64,000 bases of DNA from Lysinibacter cavernae (lineage in GTDB: Bacteria; Actinomycetota; Actinomycetes; Actinomycetales; Microbacteriaceae). Location: assembly GCF_011758565.1 (NCBI RefSeq), contig NZ_JAAMOX010000002.1, positions 496,001-560,000 on the forward strand, read 5' to 3'. Of the stretch, positions 52,137 through 60,652 are shown piece after piece. The translations under genes and the position numbers were made by a program. The notes below the pieces were generated by a model that was not told where the DNA came from, made no database searches, and saw only the letters and a program-made list of their open reading frames with translations. Within the stretch, counting starts at the first letter, position 1, and every line of letters begins with the position of its first letter.

Positions 52137-53120
52137 CTACTCGTAAATGACAGCCTTGATCTCGTCAGAGTCAATGTTCGACTTGTCGTACCAGAAGAAT
52201 CCGGTGTCGATCGTCTTTGGCAGCTTCTCGCCGTTGATCGCGGCAACGGCGGCCTTCACGGTCTCGTAGCCAATGCCAACCGGGTTCTGCGTGATCGCGC
52301 CGGCCATGAGGCCATCCTTGATCGCGTCGATCTGTGCCTTGCCGGAGTCGAAGCCAACAACCGTGAGCTTTCCATCCATGTCAAGCTCGGTCACGGCCTG
52401 CACAACGCCGATAGCCGATCCCTCGTTCGAGCCGTAGATGCCCTTGAGGTCTGGGTTCGCGGCGATGATGGCCTTCGCGAGGTCAGCCGACTTTGCCTGG
52501 TCTCCACCACCGTACTGGGTGTCGACGATCTCGATCTTTGGCTCGTTCTTCTCCATGTACTCAACAAAACCGTCGCGGCGGTCAACGCCGGTCACCGAGG
52601 TCTGGTCGTGTACAACGAGGGCCACCTTGCCCTCGTGCCCGATGAGGTCGGCCATCTGCTTTGCGGCCTCGGCTGCTGCCGCCTTGTTGTCGGTGGATGC
52701 CGTGGTCACCGGAATATCGCTGTCAACGCCGGAGTCGAAAGCGACAACCGGGATGTTGGCATCCTTCGCCTGCTGCAGCAGCGGATCGGCGGCCTGGCTG
52801 TCGAGGGCGGCGAAGCCGATGGCATCCGGTCCCTTGTCGAGCGCGGTCTGCAGCATCTGAATCTGCTGGTCAACGTCGGCCTCAGTGTCGGGGCCTTCAA
52901 ACGTGATGGTCACGTCGAACTCTTCTGCGGCCTGCTCGGCACCCTGCTTCACTGCCTGCCAGAACTGGTGCTGGAAGCCTTTTGACACGATCGCGACGTA
53001 GGGCTTGTCGCCGCTCGCTGCGGTCTCGCCGTCGCCGCTTCCGCTGTCGGTGCAGCCGGTCAGCGCGAGGGCGACGATGCCGAGCCCCGCAATCGCTGTG
53101 ATGAGTTTCTTGGATTTCAT
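52137..53120 (-). CDS. Sugar ABC transporter substrate-binding lipoprotein (ribose/fucose type)
   Basis: The 327-residue protein has a lipoprotein signal with LTGC at about residues 20-23. Its periplasmic-binding type I fold shows YVAIVSKGFQHQFWQAVKQG, VVAFDSGVDSDIPVTT and the hinge region YGSNEGSAIGVVQAV with LTVVGFDSGKAQIDAIKDG. It is cut from a longer open frame; ATG 53120 behind GGGAG is used. It ends the operon after FucU-like, ATPase and permease genes. The neighbours point to L-fucose as ligand (inference). Confidence 0.88.
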   Translation of the reverse strand: MKSKKLITAIAGLGIVALALTGCTDSGSGDGETAASGDKPYVAIVSKGFQHQFWQAVKQGAEQAAEEFDVTITFEGPDTEADVDQQIQMLQTALDKGPDAIGFAALDSQAADPLLQQAKDANIPVVAFDSGVDSDIPVTTASTDNKAAAAEAAKQMADLIGHEGKVALVVHDQTSVTGVDRRDGFVEYMEKNEPKIEIVDTQYGGGDQAKSADLAKAIIAANPDLKGIYGSNEGSAIGVVQAVTELDMDGKLTVVGFDSGKAQIDAIKDGLMAGAITQNPVGIGYETVKAAVAAINGEKLPKTIDTGFFWYDKSNIDSDEIKAVIYE

Positions 53121-53139
53121 GAGCACTAACTCCCTTGTT

Positions 53140-53194
53140 GTGGTTTGAAACTGTGTGATTTGAACCGCGTGATTTGAAACTGTTGTGGTTTGAA
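53140..53194. repeat. Four 10-bp direct repeats between permease and binding-protein genes
   Basis: GTGGTTTGAA (53140), GTGATTTGAA (53155), GTGATTTGAA (53169) and GTGGTTTGAA (53185) recur every 14-16 bp in the 104-bp gap between permease and binding-protein genes. They may bind a regulator or shape the mRNA before the binding-protein gene. Confidence 0.8.
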
Positions 53195-53224
53195 GATTGC
53201 AGAATGCGTTGGATGAGCTGGGTT

Positions 53225-54217
53225 TTACTTGCCCCTGCGGCGAAGGATGTCGAGGTACACGGCGATGAGGATGACCGCGCCGACCGCCACCGACTGCCAT
53301 TCCTGAGGAATGGACATAATACGGAGGCCGTTGGTGAGCACCGCCATGATGAGCGCGCCGATAACGGTTCCGATGATGGAGCCTTTGCCTCCCTGCAGCG
53401 ACGTGCCTCCGATGACCACGGCGGCGATCGCCTCAAGCTCAAGCCCCATGCCTCCCGTTGGCTGGGCCGAACTCAGCCGCGAGGCCGACAGCACACCGGC
53501 GAGGCCAACAAAGAGGCCGGACACCGTGTAGATGAGGATCTTCCACTTAACAACGTTGACTCCGGAAAGGGCCGTCGCCGCCTCGTTGCTACCGATCGAG
53601 AAGGTGTAGCGACCGAAGATCGTGTACGAGAGCAGGATGGCGGCAACCGCGATCATGCACAGGAAGATCGCAACACCAAGCGGGAAGCGCATACCTGGGA
53701 TGATCGAGAGGTTCATAATCGAGGAGAATCCGGGGGTCTCCTTGAAGTAGATGGGCTTCGTGCCGCTGATCACGAGCGAGAGGCCGGATGCAACAAGCAT
53801 CATGGCGAGGGTCGCGATAAAGGGCGGGATCTTCAGCACTGACACGTTCAGCCCGTTGATAAAGCCGATGAGCGCGCCAAACAGGATGGCACCGAGCACA
53901 CCAGCCCAGAGCGGCCAGCCCCAGTAGGTGAGGAAGACGCCGGTCATGACCCCACAGAGCACCATGCCGGTGCCAATAGAGAGGTCAATGCCTCCAGTAA
54001 TAATGACAAACGTGGTGCCAAGGGCGAGGATGCCCGTCACGGTTGCCGCTACGAGGATGCTCACGATGTTGGACGTCGTGAAGAAGTGCGGGCTCGCAAA
54101 CGCAAAGAAGATCACGATGATGATGAGGCTCGCAAATGCCAGCAGCTGCTGGAGCTGCCCGCGCATCCGGCCAACAATTCCGGTCTTGGCGCTTGGGAGA
54201 GTTTCGGTGGTAGTCAT
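53225..54217 (-). CDS. Sugar ABC transporter permease (RbsC type)
   Basis: The 330-residue protein has about eight to ten membrane helices. Family marks are TTFVIITGGIDLSIGTGM, PPFIATLAMMLVASGL and GGTSLQGGKGSIIGTVIGAL near the C terminus. Its ATG overlaps the TAA of the ATPase gene by one base (TAATG), so translation is coupled. It forms the membrane part of the probable fucose importer. Confidence 0.93.
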   Translation of the reverse strand: MTTTETLPSAKTGIVGRMRGQLQQLLAFASLIIIVIFFAFASPHFFTTSNIVSILVAATVTGILALGTTFVIITGGIDLSIGTGMVLCGVMTGVFLTYWGWPLWAGVLGAILFGALIGFINGLNVSVLKIPPFIATLAMMLVASGLSLVISGTKPIYFKETPGFSSIMNLSIIPGMRFPLGVAIFLCMIAVAAILLSYTIFGRYTFSIGSNEAATALSGVNVVKWKILIYTVSGLFVGLAGVLSASRLSSAQPTGGMGLELEAIAAVVIGGTSLQGGKGSIIGTVIGALIMAVLTNGLRIMSIPQEWQSVAVGAVILIAVYLDILRRRGK

Positions 54218-55740
54218 TATTTGATCGTTCCTTCGGCGCTGAAGTGGGTGGCGTATTCCATGATGTTTTCTTGCGTTGCCTCGGCGTTTGGCAGGATGCT
54301 TGTGATGCGACCCTCGCTCATGACGGCGATGCGGTGCGACATTCGCAGCACCTCGGGAAGCTCAGAGGAGATCATGATAATCGCCTTTCCCTCTGCGGCG
54401 AGGGCATTCAGCAGCGCGTAGATCTCGTCCTTTGCCCCAACATCGATGCCGCGGGTTGGCTCGTCGAAGATGAGCACGTCGCAGTCTTTAACGAGCCACT
54501 TGGCGATAACCACTTTTTGCTGGTTTCCGCCGGAGAGATTCTTGACGTCCTGCTGAATGGAGGGCGTCTTGATTGACAGCTTCTGCACGTAGTCTCGCGC
54601 GGTGTCGCGGATGCGCCCGGAGTTGACGAACCCGGCGGCGGTGTAGCTTGGCAGCGAGCTGAGCGCGATATTCTCGGCGACGTCTCGTTCGAGCAGCAGC
54701 CCAAGCGTCTTGCGGTCTTCCGAGAGGTAACCAATGCCGAGGGATGCCGCGACGGCTGGGCTGCCGATGCGCACCTCCTTGCCTGCGAGCGTGATGGTGC
54801 CTGCCGAGATCGGGTCGGCGCCTACAATGGCCCTCGCCACCTCGGTGCGTCCAGCACCCATGAGCCCGGCAAAGCCGAGGATTTCGCCCCTGTGCAGGTC
54901 AAAACTGACGTCCTCTAGGAGCGTTTTCGTGCTGAGGCCGTCAACCCGAAGCACAACGTCTCCCTCGGCATCCTCAAGCGACGGCCGCGCCTCGCTCGTA
55001 ATCTCGCGGCCAACCATAAGTGAAATGACGCGCTTCATATCGGTTGCCTGCGCGTCGACCGTGTCGATGTACTGGCCGTCGCGCAGCACCGTGATGCGGT
55101 CGCTGATGACGCTCAGCTCGTCCATGCGGTGCGAGATGTAGATGACGCCGGTCTCCGGCCCAACAAAGCGGCGGATGAGGTCAAACAGCGTCGCGACCTC
55201 CGCATCGTTGAGCGCAGCCGTTGGCTCATCCATGATGAGCACCTTGGCGTTAAACGAGAGCGCCTTTGCGATCTCTACCATTTGCTGGCGGGCAACGGTC
55301 AGCTCGCCAACGGGCTGGGCGGGGTCGAGCGCGAGACCGAGGCGGTCAAAGAGTTCTTGGGCCTTGGCGTTCAGCTGCTTCTCCGACAGGAAGAAGCCCC
55401 CGGCGCGGGGCTCGCGACCGATAAAGATGTTCTGGGCCACCGTGAGGTCGTTCATGAGGTTGAACTCTTGGTGGATGATGCTGATGCCAAGTTCTTGAGC
55501 GTGCCGTGGGTTGGCGATCGTAATCTGTTCGCCGTTGAGGAAAAACTCGCCCTCGTCTGGCGTGTAAATGCCAGAGAGCAGCTTCATGAGCGTTGATTTT
55601 CCGGCGCCGTTCTCACCAACGAGCGAGAGCACCTCGCCACGAAGCAGTTCAATCTGCACGTTCTGCAGCGCCTTGACGCCGGGGAAGCTTTTGCTCACTC
55701 CTGCGGCCCACAGGAGCGGGGTGACCGCGGTATCGGTCAT
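54217..55740 (-). CDS. Sugar ABC transporter ATP-binding protein (RbsA type)
   Basis: The 507-residue protein holds two ATPase domains. The first has Walker A GENGAGKSTLMK near residue 40 and Walker B VLIMDEPTAALND. The second has a degenerate Walker A region (LMGAGRTEVARAI), signature LSGGNQQKVVIAKWL and Walker B VLIFDEPTRGIDVGAK. This asymmetry is normal for RbsA/XylG/MglA proteins. The ATG at 55740 overlaps the fucU-like stop as ATGA; an upstream start at 55761 is less likely. Confidence 0.93.
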   Translation of the reverse strand: MTDTAVTPLLWAAGVSKSFPGVKALQNVQIELLRGEVLSLVGENGAGKSTLMKLLSGIYTPDEGEFFLNGEQITIANPRHAQELGISIIHQEFNLMNDLTVAQNIFIGREPRAGGFFLSEKQLNAKAQELFDRLGLALDPAQPVGELTVARQQMVEIAKALSFNAKVLIMDEPTAALNDAEVATLFDLIRRFVGPETGVIYISHRMDELSVISDRITVLRDGQYIDTVDAQATDMKRVISLMVGREITSEARPSLEDAEGDVVLRVDGLSTKTLLEDVSFDLHRGEILGFAGLMGAGRTEVARAIVGADPISAGTITLAGKEVRIGSPAVAASLGIGYLSEDRKTLGLLLERDVAENIALSSLPSYTAAGFVNSGRIRDTARDYVQKLSIKTPSIQQDVKNLSGGNQQKVVIAKWLVKDCDVLIFDEPTRGIDVGAKDEIYALLNALAAEGKAIIMISSELPEVLRMSHRIAVMSEGRITSILPNAEATQENIMEYATHFSAEGTIK

Positions 55741-56180
55741 GAGTCTGCCCGCCCAATCCACTCAACGATGCCCTTACGCAGCAGCGCGTTGGCGTAAATG
55801 CGGGTCTCTCCCGTTCGCACGATCAGGTAGGCCTGCTCAGCGACGTCGTAGTACTCGTAGCGGCCAACGAAGTTCGCCTCGCTTGGCTGGATGCCGGCGG
55901 CCGCCAGGATCTCGCGCTGCACGTCGAGCACGCTGCCGTCGGCAGTGGCCATGAGATCGACCGCATTGCGACCCTCAGTGGCCGTCACGTCGAGTGGAAG
56001 AACCGTGCGGATAGCGGCGACAACGTCTGGGACTCCAAGCGCCGGGAGGTCGATGACCCGTTGCCCGAGGCGGTGCGCGGGAAAATGCGCATCCACGATC
56101 ACGACCGTGTCTGAGTGACCCATCTGGTCAAGATGCAGCAGCAACTCACCCGTTAAGATCGGATGTATTCCAGTCAGCAC
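55737..56180 (-). CDS. fucU: RbsD/FucU family mutarotase, probably L-fucose mutarotase
   Basis: The 147-residue enzyme starts at GTG 56180 behind AGGAAGAGG. It shows GIHPILTGELLLHLDQMGH, VIVDAHFPAHRLGQ with the family Asp and His, and the tail YANALLRKGI. Such proteins interconvert sugar anomers. The FucU branch is favoured over RbsD by the HFPAHRLG segment and by the fucose genes upstream. It opens the transporter operon. Confidence 0.88.
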   Translation of the reverse strand: MLTGIHPILTGELLLHLDQMGHSDTVVIVDAHFPAHRLGQRVIDLPALGVPDVVAAIRTVLPLDVTATEGRNAVDLMATADGSVLDVQREILAAAGIQPSEANFVGRYEYYDVAEQAYLIVRTGETRIYANALLRKGIVEWIGRADS

Positions 56181-56271
56181 GATTGCCCTCTTCCTTGAGT
56201 TTTGGCGTTTAGGTAATGGTATTTACGGTTTTTGGTGATGTCAATCACGCGCGGCGGGTTGTTTATAACGG

Positions 56272-56290
56272 TTATACATCGGATGTATAA
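56272..56290. promoter_or_regulatory. Operator palindrome upstream of the transporter operon
   Basis: TTATACATCGGATGTATAA is a perfect 19-bp palindrome, extended by one more pair, centred on 56281. The core ACATC-N-GATGT returns at 58697. It lies about 90 bp upstream of the fucU-like start codon. Confidence 0.82.
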
Positions 56291-56341
56291 CGAAGGCCGT
56301 TTGGCGTCGTCACACGCTGCACGGCGCCCGCCAAACGCGCA

Positions 56342-57349
56342 TCACGAGGGAATAAGTCGACGCTCGACCAACTCATCCCAGAACGCTGAGGGAACCCTTT
56401 CGCGCATCCGTTCGGCATTTTCGCGAACCTGCTCCGGCCTGCTCGAACCCACAACGATGCTGCGAACCGAAGCATCCCGAAGCGAATACTGCAAGGCAGC
56501 CGTTGGCAACGAAACACCGTGGTGGCGGGCCACATCTGCAATTGCAGTGACCCGATCCAGCACCGCAGCCGGCACCTCGCCGTATTCGTACCGGCTACTG
56601 GCGGACGGGGCATCGGATGCGAGGAGCCCGGAGTTGAACACGGAGGCGTTCACGATGCCGATGCCGTTGGTGGCGCAGGCCGGAACGACCTCGGCGAGCG
56701 CCGGCTGCTCCGCAAGCGTGTACCGTCCCGCGATCATCAGAAGGTCGATGTGCGAGCGGCCGCTGGAGCGTTCGGCAGCAAACTCCGCCGATTGCAGCAG
56801 GGCCTCAGAGACCATCGAGCCAACACCAATCGCATCTGTCACTCCCTCATCGCGAAGCGACACCAAGGCCGAGAGCGCACTCCCGATGCGCTCCGAAAGC
56901 GGCAAGGCAACGTCGGCCCGTTCTGGATCGTGCAGGTACAGCACGTCAAAACGGTCAATGCCCATGCGCTCGATCGATTCCTCGATGCTCATCCGGACGC
57001 CGTCGGCCGAAAAATCCCAGACGCGTTTGACGTCACTCGGAACCACAAAGCTGTTGTCGAGGTCGAGCCCGCCAGCACCCTCAGGATTCGGGCGGAGCAG
57101 GCGGCCAACCTTGGTCGACAGTACGTACTCGTGGCGTGGCTTGGTGCGCAAGAAATCGCCAAGCCGACGTTCCGAGAGGCCAAGCCCGTAGTGCGGCGCC
57201 GTGTCGAAGTAGCGAATGCCGGCATCCCACGCGGCCTCAAGCACGGCACCGGCCTGCTCATCACTGAGCTCTCGATACATGTTTCCGAGGTTCGCCGCTC
57301 CGTACCCGAGGGTTGGCAGCGCCAACTCGCCCGACGCCAGGTTAGTCAT
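56342..57349 (-). CDS. Aldo/keto reductase, probable L-fucose dehydrogenase
   Basis: The 335-residue TIM-barrel enzyme has [20 protein letters not shown], catalytic Asp/Tyr in [20 protein letters not shown], Lys in [10 protein letters not shown] and a late [13 protein letters not shown] for NAD(P) binding. It resembles D-threo-aldose 1-dehydrogenases, which oxidise L-fucose to the lactone. The true start is ATG 57349, overlapping the preceding stop by 8 bp (ATGACTAA). In this pathway it would make L-fuconolactone; the substrate is inferred from neighbours. Confidence 0.87.
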   Translation of the reverse strand: MTNLASGELALPTLGYGAANLGNMYRELSDEQAGAVLEAAWDAGIRYFDTAPHYGLGLSERRLGDFLRTKPRHEYVLSTKVGRLLRPNPEGAGGLDLDNSFVVPSDVKRVWDFSADGVRMSIEESIERMGIDRFDVLYLHDPERADVALPLSERIGSALSALVSLRDEGVTDAIGVGSMVSEALLQSAEFAAERSSGRSHIDLLMIAGRYTLAEQPALAEVVPACATNGIGIVNASVFNSGLLASDAPSASSRYEYGEVPAAVLDRVTAIADVARHHGVSLPTAALQYSLRDASVRSIVVGSSRPEQVRENAERMRERVPSAFWDELVERRLIPS

Positions 57350-58628
57350 TTGGCACAAACGCAAACTCTGCGCGGCTAGACGACAGCATCTCGGTGCCGC
57401 CCCCTGGGGCAAGCGGAGGCCAGTACGCGCCGGAATGCACGTCGGTTGGTGTCACAAAGTGCTCGTGCAGGTGATCCACGTACTCGATGACTCGTCCCTC
57501 CGTCGTGCCCGAAAGGGCAACAAAATCAAACATCGACAGGTGCTGAACGGCCTCACAGAGACCAACACCACCGGCGTGGGGGCAAACCGGAACACCGAAC
57601 TGAGCGGCAAGCAACAGAATAGCGATGTTCTCGTTGACTCCGGCAACCCGCGTTGCATCAATCTGCAGCACCTGAAGGGCATCGGCCTGCAGGAACTGCT
57701 TGAACATGATGCGGTTCTGCATGTGCTCGCCAGTCGCAACGGGGATGGGTGAAACCCCGCGCGCAATCGCGGCATGCGCAAGGATGTCGTCGGGGCTTGT
57801 TGGCTCCTCAATCCACGCAACATCAAACTCGGCGAGGTGGCTCATCCACTCGATAGCCTCGGCGACCCCCCAGCGCTGGTTTGCGTCGGTACCAATACGA
57901 ACATTGGGCCCAACGGCTTCGCGGGCAAGCCGCATACGGCGGATATCGTCCTCAAGGCTGCCGCCGACCTTCAGCTTGATCATGCCAAACCCGTCTGCGA
58001 CCGCTTCGTTTGCGAGGCGCACCAGCTTCTCGTCGCTGTAGCCAAGCCAGCCTGGAGTGGTCGTATAGGCGGGATAGCCGCTGGCGAGCAGCTGCTGCTC
58101 GCGCTCGGCGCGACCCGGCTCTGCGGCGCGGAGGATGCGGAGGGCATCCTCTGGCGTGAGCGCGTCGGTGAGGTAGCGGAAGTCAACAAGCTCAACAAGC
58201 TCTTCCGGGGTCATCCGACTGAGCAACTGCCAGAGCGGCAGTCCCGCTCGCTTGGCTTTGAGATCCCAGAGCGCGTTGATCACCGCGCCAATGGCCATGT
58301 GCATGACGCCTTTTTCTGGGCCGAGCCATCGCAGCTGCGAATCGCCAACCATTGAGCGCCACGTTGCGCCCATGTTGTCGAGCAGTTCTTCAACGTTTTT
58401 GCCAACGACGTGCTCGCGAAGGGCGTGGATGGCCGCAACCTGAACCTCGTTGCCGCGGCCAATCGTGAAAACAAACCCGTGGCCCTCAAGCCCGTCGTCT
58501 GCGTCAGTGTGGATCTGCACGTAGGCGGCAGAGTAGTCGGGGTCTGGGTTCATGGCATCCGAACCGTCAAGCGACGTTGAGGTTGGGAATCGCACGTCGC
58601 TGGTTTCCAACGAAGTCACGGTAGTCAC
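57342..58628 (-). CDS. L-fuconate dehydratase (enolase superfamily)
   Basis: The 428-residue enzyme has the mandelate-racemase-type barrel. The Lys pair is in [14 protein letters not shown], metal ligands come in [12 protein letters not shown] (Asp), [10 protein letters not shown] (Glu) and [11 protein letters not shown] (Glu/His), and [18 protein letters not shown] follows. [12 protein letters not shown] is typical of fuconate dehydratase. It removes water from L-fuconate to give 2-keto-3-deoxy-L-fuconate. GTG 58628 behind AAGGAGG is the start; an upstream ATG at 58700 would run through the operator region. It leads a two-gene operon. Confidence 0.92.
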   Translation of the reverse strand: MTTVTSLETSDVRFPTSTSLDGSDAMNPDPDYSAAYVQIHTDADDGLEGHGFVFTIGRGNEVQVAAIHALREHVVGKNVEELLDNMGATWRSMVGDSQLRWLGPEKGVMHMAIGAVINALWDLKAKRAGLPLWQLLSRMTPEELVELVDFRYLTDALTPEDALRILRAAEPGRAEREQQLLASGYPAYTTTPGWLGYSDEKLVRLANEAVADGFGMIKLKVGGSLEDDIRRMRLAREAVGPNVRIGTDANQRWGVAEAIEWMSHLAEFDVAWIEEPTSPDDILAHAAIARGVSPIPVATGEHMQNRIMFKQFLQADALQVLQIDATRVAGVNENIAILLLAAQFGVPVCPHAGGVGLCEAVQHLSMFDFVALSGTTEGRVIEYVDHLHEHFVTPTDVHSGAYWPPLAPGGGTEMLSSSRAEFAFVPND

Positions 58629-58696
58629 TGGCAGCCTCCTTTGGCTTACGTCTGCACGGCCATCGTGCACGCCGCTTGAATATAGACCGAGCATAA

Positions 58697-58707
58697 ACAT
58701 CCGATGT
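58697..58707. promoter_or_regulatory. Operator half-palindrome pair in the fucose divergent region
   Basis: ACATCCGATGT repeats the core of the palindrome at 56272-56290. It lies 69 bp upstream of the fuconate dehydratase start, between divergent genes of the same pathway. Confidence 0.7.
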
Positions 58708-58852
58708 CTGTGCTGTCAAGCTGTGATTAAAGCGCATTAAAGGGTGTATTTCTCAGTTAATTGCCGATAGAGTTCTGATGTTAAGGCCGCTACGGCCCGC
58801 CAATCGCAACGCCGCGGCCACGCCGGCGTATCTCGTTCAGTAAGGAAACCGC

Positions 58853-59743
58853 ATGAAATTCGCGCGCATCGGCACGCCCGGCCACGAACTGCCCGTCATC
58901 GTTGTTGAGGGAGCCGCCGGCTCTGACAGCGAAGCCACTCACTACGACCTCACGAGCATCACCGCCGACATCAACGGCGACTTCCTCGCATCCGACGGCC
59001 CAGCCCGCGCAGCGGAGGCCCTTGCGGCAGGCACGCTTCCCGTCGTTGAGAATGCCGCGTCACAGCGCATCGGCTCGCCCATCGCCCGCCCAAGCGCAGT
59101 CATCTGCATCGGCATGAACTACGCGGCCCACGCCGCCGAATCCGGCTCGGAACCGCCAGCAATCCCCATTATCTTCCTCAAGACCCCAAACACGGTTGTT
59201 GGCCCAAACGACACCGTCACCATCCCAAAAACCAGCGTCAAAACCGACTGGGAGGTCGAGCTCGGCATCGTCATCGGCAAGCGGGCGACCTACCTCGATT
59301 CGCCAGCTGAGAGCCCCGACTACATCGCCGGCTTCGTCGTTGCGAACGACGTCTCGGAGCGCGACTTCCAGATGACCGTCTCTGGCGGTCAGTGGTCAAA
59401 AGGCAAGGCAGCGGCCGGCTTCAACCCAACCGGGCCGTGGCTCGTCACGCCCGACGAGGTAGACGCGCAGAACCTCCGCCTTCGCAGCTGGGTTAATGGA
59501 GAGCCCCGCCAAGACTCCTCAACCTCCGACATGATTTTTGACGTCAACTACATCATCTATCACCTCAGCCAGTACCTAGTCATGGAGCCGGGCGACCTCA
59601 TCCTCACCGGAACCCCAGAGGGCGTTGCGCTCTCCGGCCGCTTCCCCTACCTCGCGCCGGGAGACGTCTGCGAAATCGAGATCGAGGGCCTCGGCCGCCA
59701 ACGCCAGCAGTTTGTCGAATACGTGAAGGAGAACAACGCATGA
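58853..59743 (+). CDS. Fumarylacetoacetate hydrolase family protein, probable 2,4-diketo-3-deoxy-L-fuconate hydrolase
   Basis: The 296-residue enzyme has the FAH fold: CIGMNYAAHAAESGSEPPAI, the metal-binding DWEVELGIVIGK, FVVANDVSERDFQ and LILTGTPEGVAL. It cleaves a C-C bond of a diketo acid; the final step of the fucose route gives pyruvate and L-lactate. The assignment to that step rests on the neighbouring dehydrogenase, which overlaps it as ATGA. AAGGAAACCGC is the ribosome-binding site. Confidence 0.88.
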   Translation: MKFARIGTPGHELPVIVVEGAAGSDSEATHYDLTSITADINGDFLASDGPARAAEALAAGTLPVVENAASQRIGSPIARPSAVICIGMNYAAHAAESGSEPPAIPIIFLKTPNTVVGPNDTVTIPKTSVKTDWEVELGIVIGKRATYLDSPAESPDYIAGFVVANDVSERDFQMTVSGGQWSKGKAAAGFNPTGPWLVTPDEVDAQNLRLRSWVNGEPRQDSSTSDMIFDVNYIIYHLSQYLVMEPGDLILTGTPEGVALSGRFPYLAPGDVCEIEIEGLGRQRQQFVEYVKENNA

Positions 59744-60495
59744 GCCAAGAATTTGACGGCCTCGTAGCGATCGTTACGGGAGGCGCCTCGGGAATCGGCG
59801 CGGCCATAGCCAAGCGGCTGCACGACGGTGGAGCAAAAGTTGCCGCCCTCGACCTCAACCCTGACGCCGCAGACCCGTCACTGTTTGCCGTCGCCGCCAA
59901 CGTTGGCGACGACGCCTCGGTGCGGGATGCCGTTGCGGCCGTTGCTGGTCACTTTGGACGCATCGACATCGTGGTCAACAACGCTGGCATCGGAGCGCAG
60001 GGCACAATCGAGGACAACAACGACGACGAATGGGCGCGAGTGCTCAACGTCAACGTCATCGGCATCGCGCGCGTCACCCGCGCCGCGCTCCCCTACCTGC
60101 GGCAGTCGGAGGCCGCTGCCGTTGTGAACACCTCGTCGATTGCCGCCACCGCTGGCCTGCAGGCCCGCGCGCTGTACACCGCCTCAAAGGGCGCCGTGCT
60201 CTCGCTCACGCGGGCCATGGCCGCCGATCACCTGCGCGAGGGCATCCGCGTGAACTGCGTCAACCCCGGCACGGCCGATACCCCGTGGGTCGGTCGCCTA
60301 CTCGACAGCGCTGTCGACCCGGCCGCAGAGCGCGCGGCGCTGAACGCCCGCCAGCCGCACGGCCGACTGGTTGCCCCATCCGAGGTCGCGGATGCCGTGG
60401 CCTACCTCGCGAGCCCCCGCTCGGGCTCGACAACCGGCACGTCAATCGCGGTTGATGGCGGCATGCAGGAACTGCGCCTGCGCCCTGCAGAGTAA
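59740..60495 (+). CDS. SDR dehydrogenase, probable 2-keto-3-deoxy-L-fuconate dehydrogenase
   Basis: The 251-residue classical short-chain dehydrogenase has the cofactor motif VTGGASGIGAAIAKRL. VVNNAGIGAQG and the catalytic Ser (NTSSIAATAG) follow, with Tyr-x3-Lys in ALYTASKGAVL. The segment NCVNPGTADTPWVGR is seen in keto-deoxy-fuconate dehydrogenases. An Asp after strand beta2 (ALDLN) points to NAD. It oxidises C4 of 2-keto-3-deoxy-L-fuconate. Its ATG overlaps the FAH stop codon. Confidence 0.9.
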   Translation: MSQEFDGLVAIVTGGASGIGAAIAKRLHDGGAKVAALDLNPDAADPSLFAVAANVGDDASVRDAVAAVAGHFGRIDIVVNNAGIGAQGTIEDNNDDEWARVLNVNVIGIARVTRAALPYLRQSEAAAVVNTSSIAATAGLQARALYTASKGAVLSLTRAMAADHLREGIRVNCVNPGTADTPWVGRLLDSAVDPAAERAALNARQPHGRLVAPSEVADAVAYLASPRSGSTTGTSIAVDGGMQELRLRPAE

Positions 60496-60559
60496 TTGGC
60501 ATTGCCCCGCCCCGCCCCGCGGCCAATGTCATCGCGGGCCCAACCCTTGCCCCCGTTTC

Positions 60560-60619
60560 GGCGTAGTTTTGCCGTTTCGGCGTATCAGACAAGATACGCC
60601 GAAACGGCAAAACTACGCC
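60560..60619. repeat. 60-bp perfect palindrome E
   Basis: Perfect 27-nt arms (GGCGTAGTTTTGCCGTTTCG, then GCGTATC) enclose the 6-nt loop AGACAA. The arm itself contains TTTCGGCGTA twice across its neighbourhood (60556 and 60575). It lies between convergent genes. Confidence 0.93.
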
Positions 60620-60652
60620 CAATCTGGCGGCGGGTGGGGTGGGGGTGGGCAG

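Noticed and set aside
56155-56180. A further ACATCCGAT-like operator half at the fucU-like start
   Set aside because: It is the codons for the conserved GIHPI segment of FucU proteins, so the match is explained by coding sequence.
18980-60619. The long palindromes as integron attC sites
   Set aside because: There is no integrase, the neighbouring genes are ordinary operons rather than cassettes, and the conserved attC ends are missing.
18980-60619. The long palindromes as a dispersed CRISPR array
   Set aside because: They are single, far apart, with no spacer arrangement and no cas genes.
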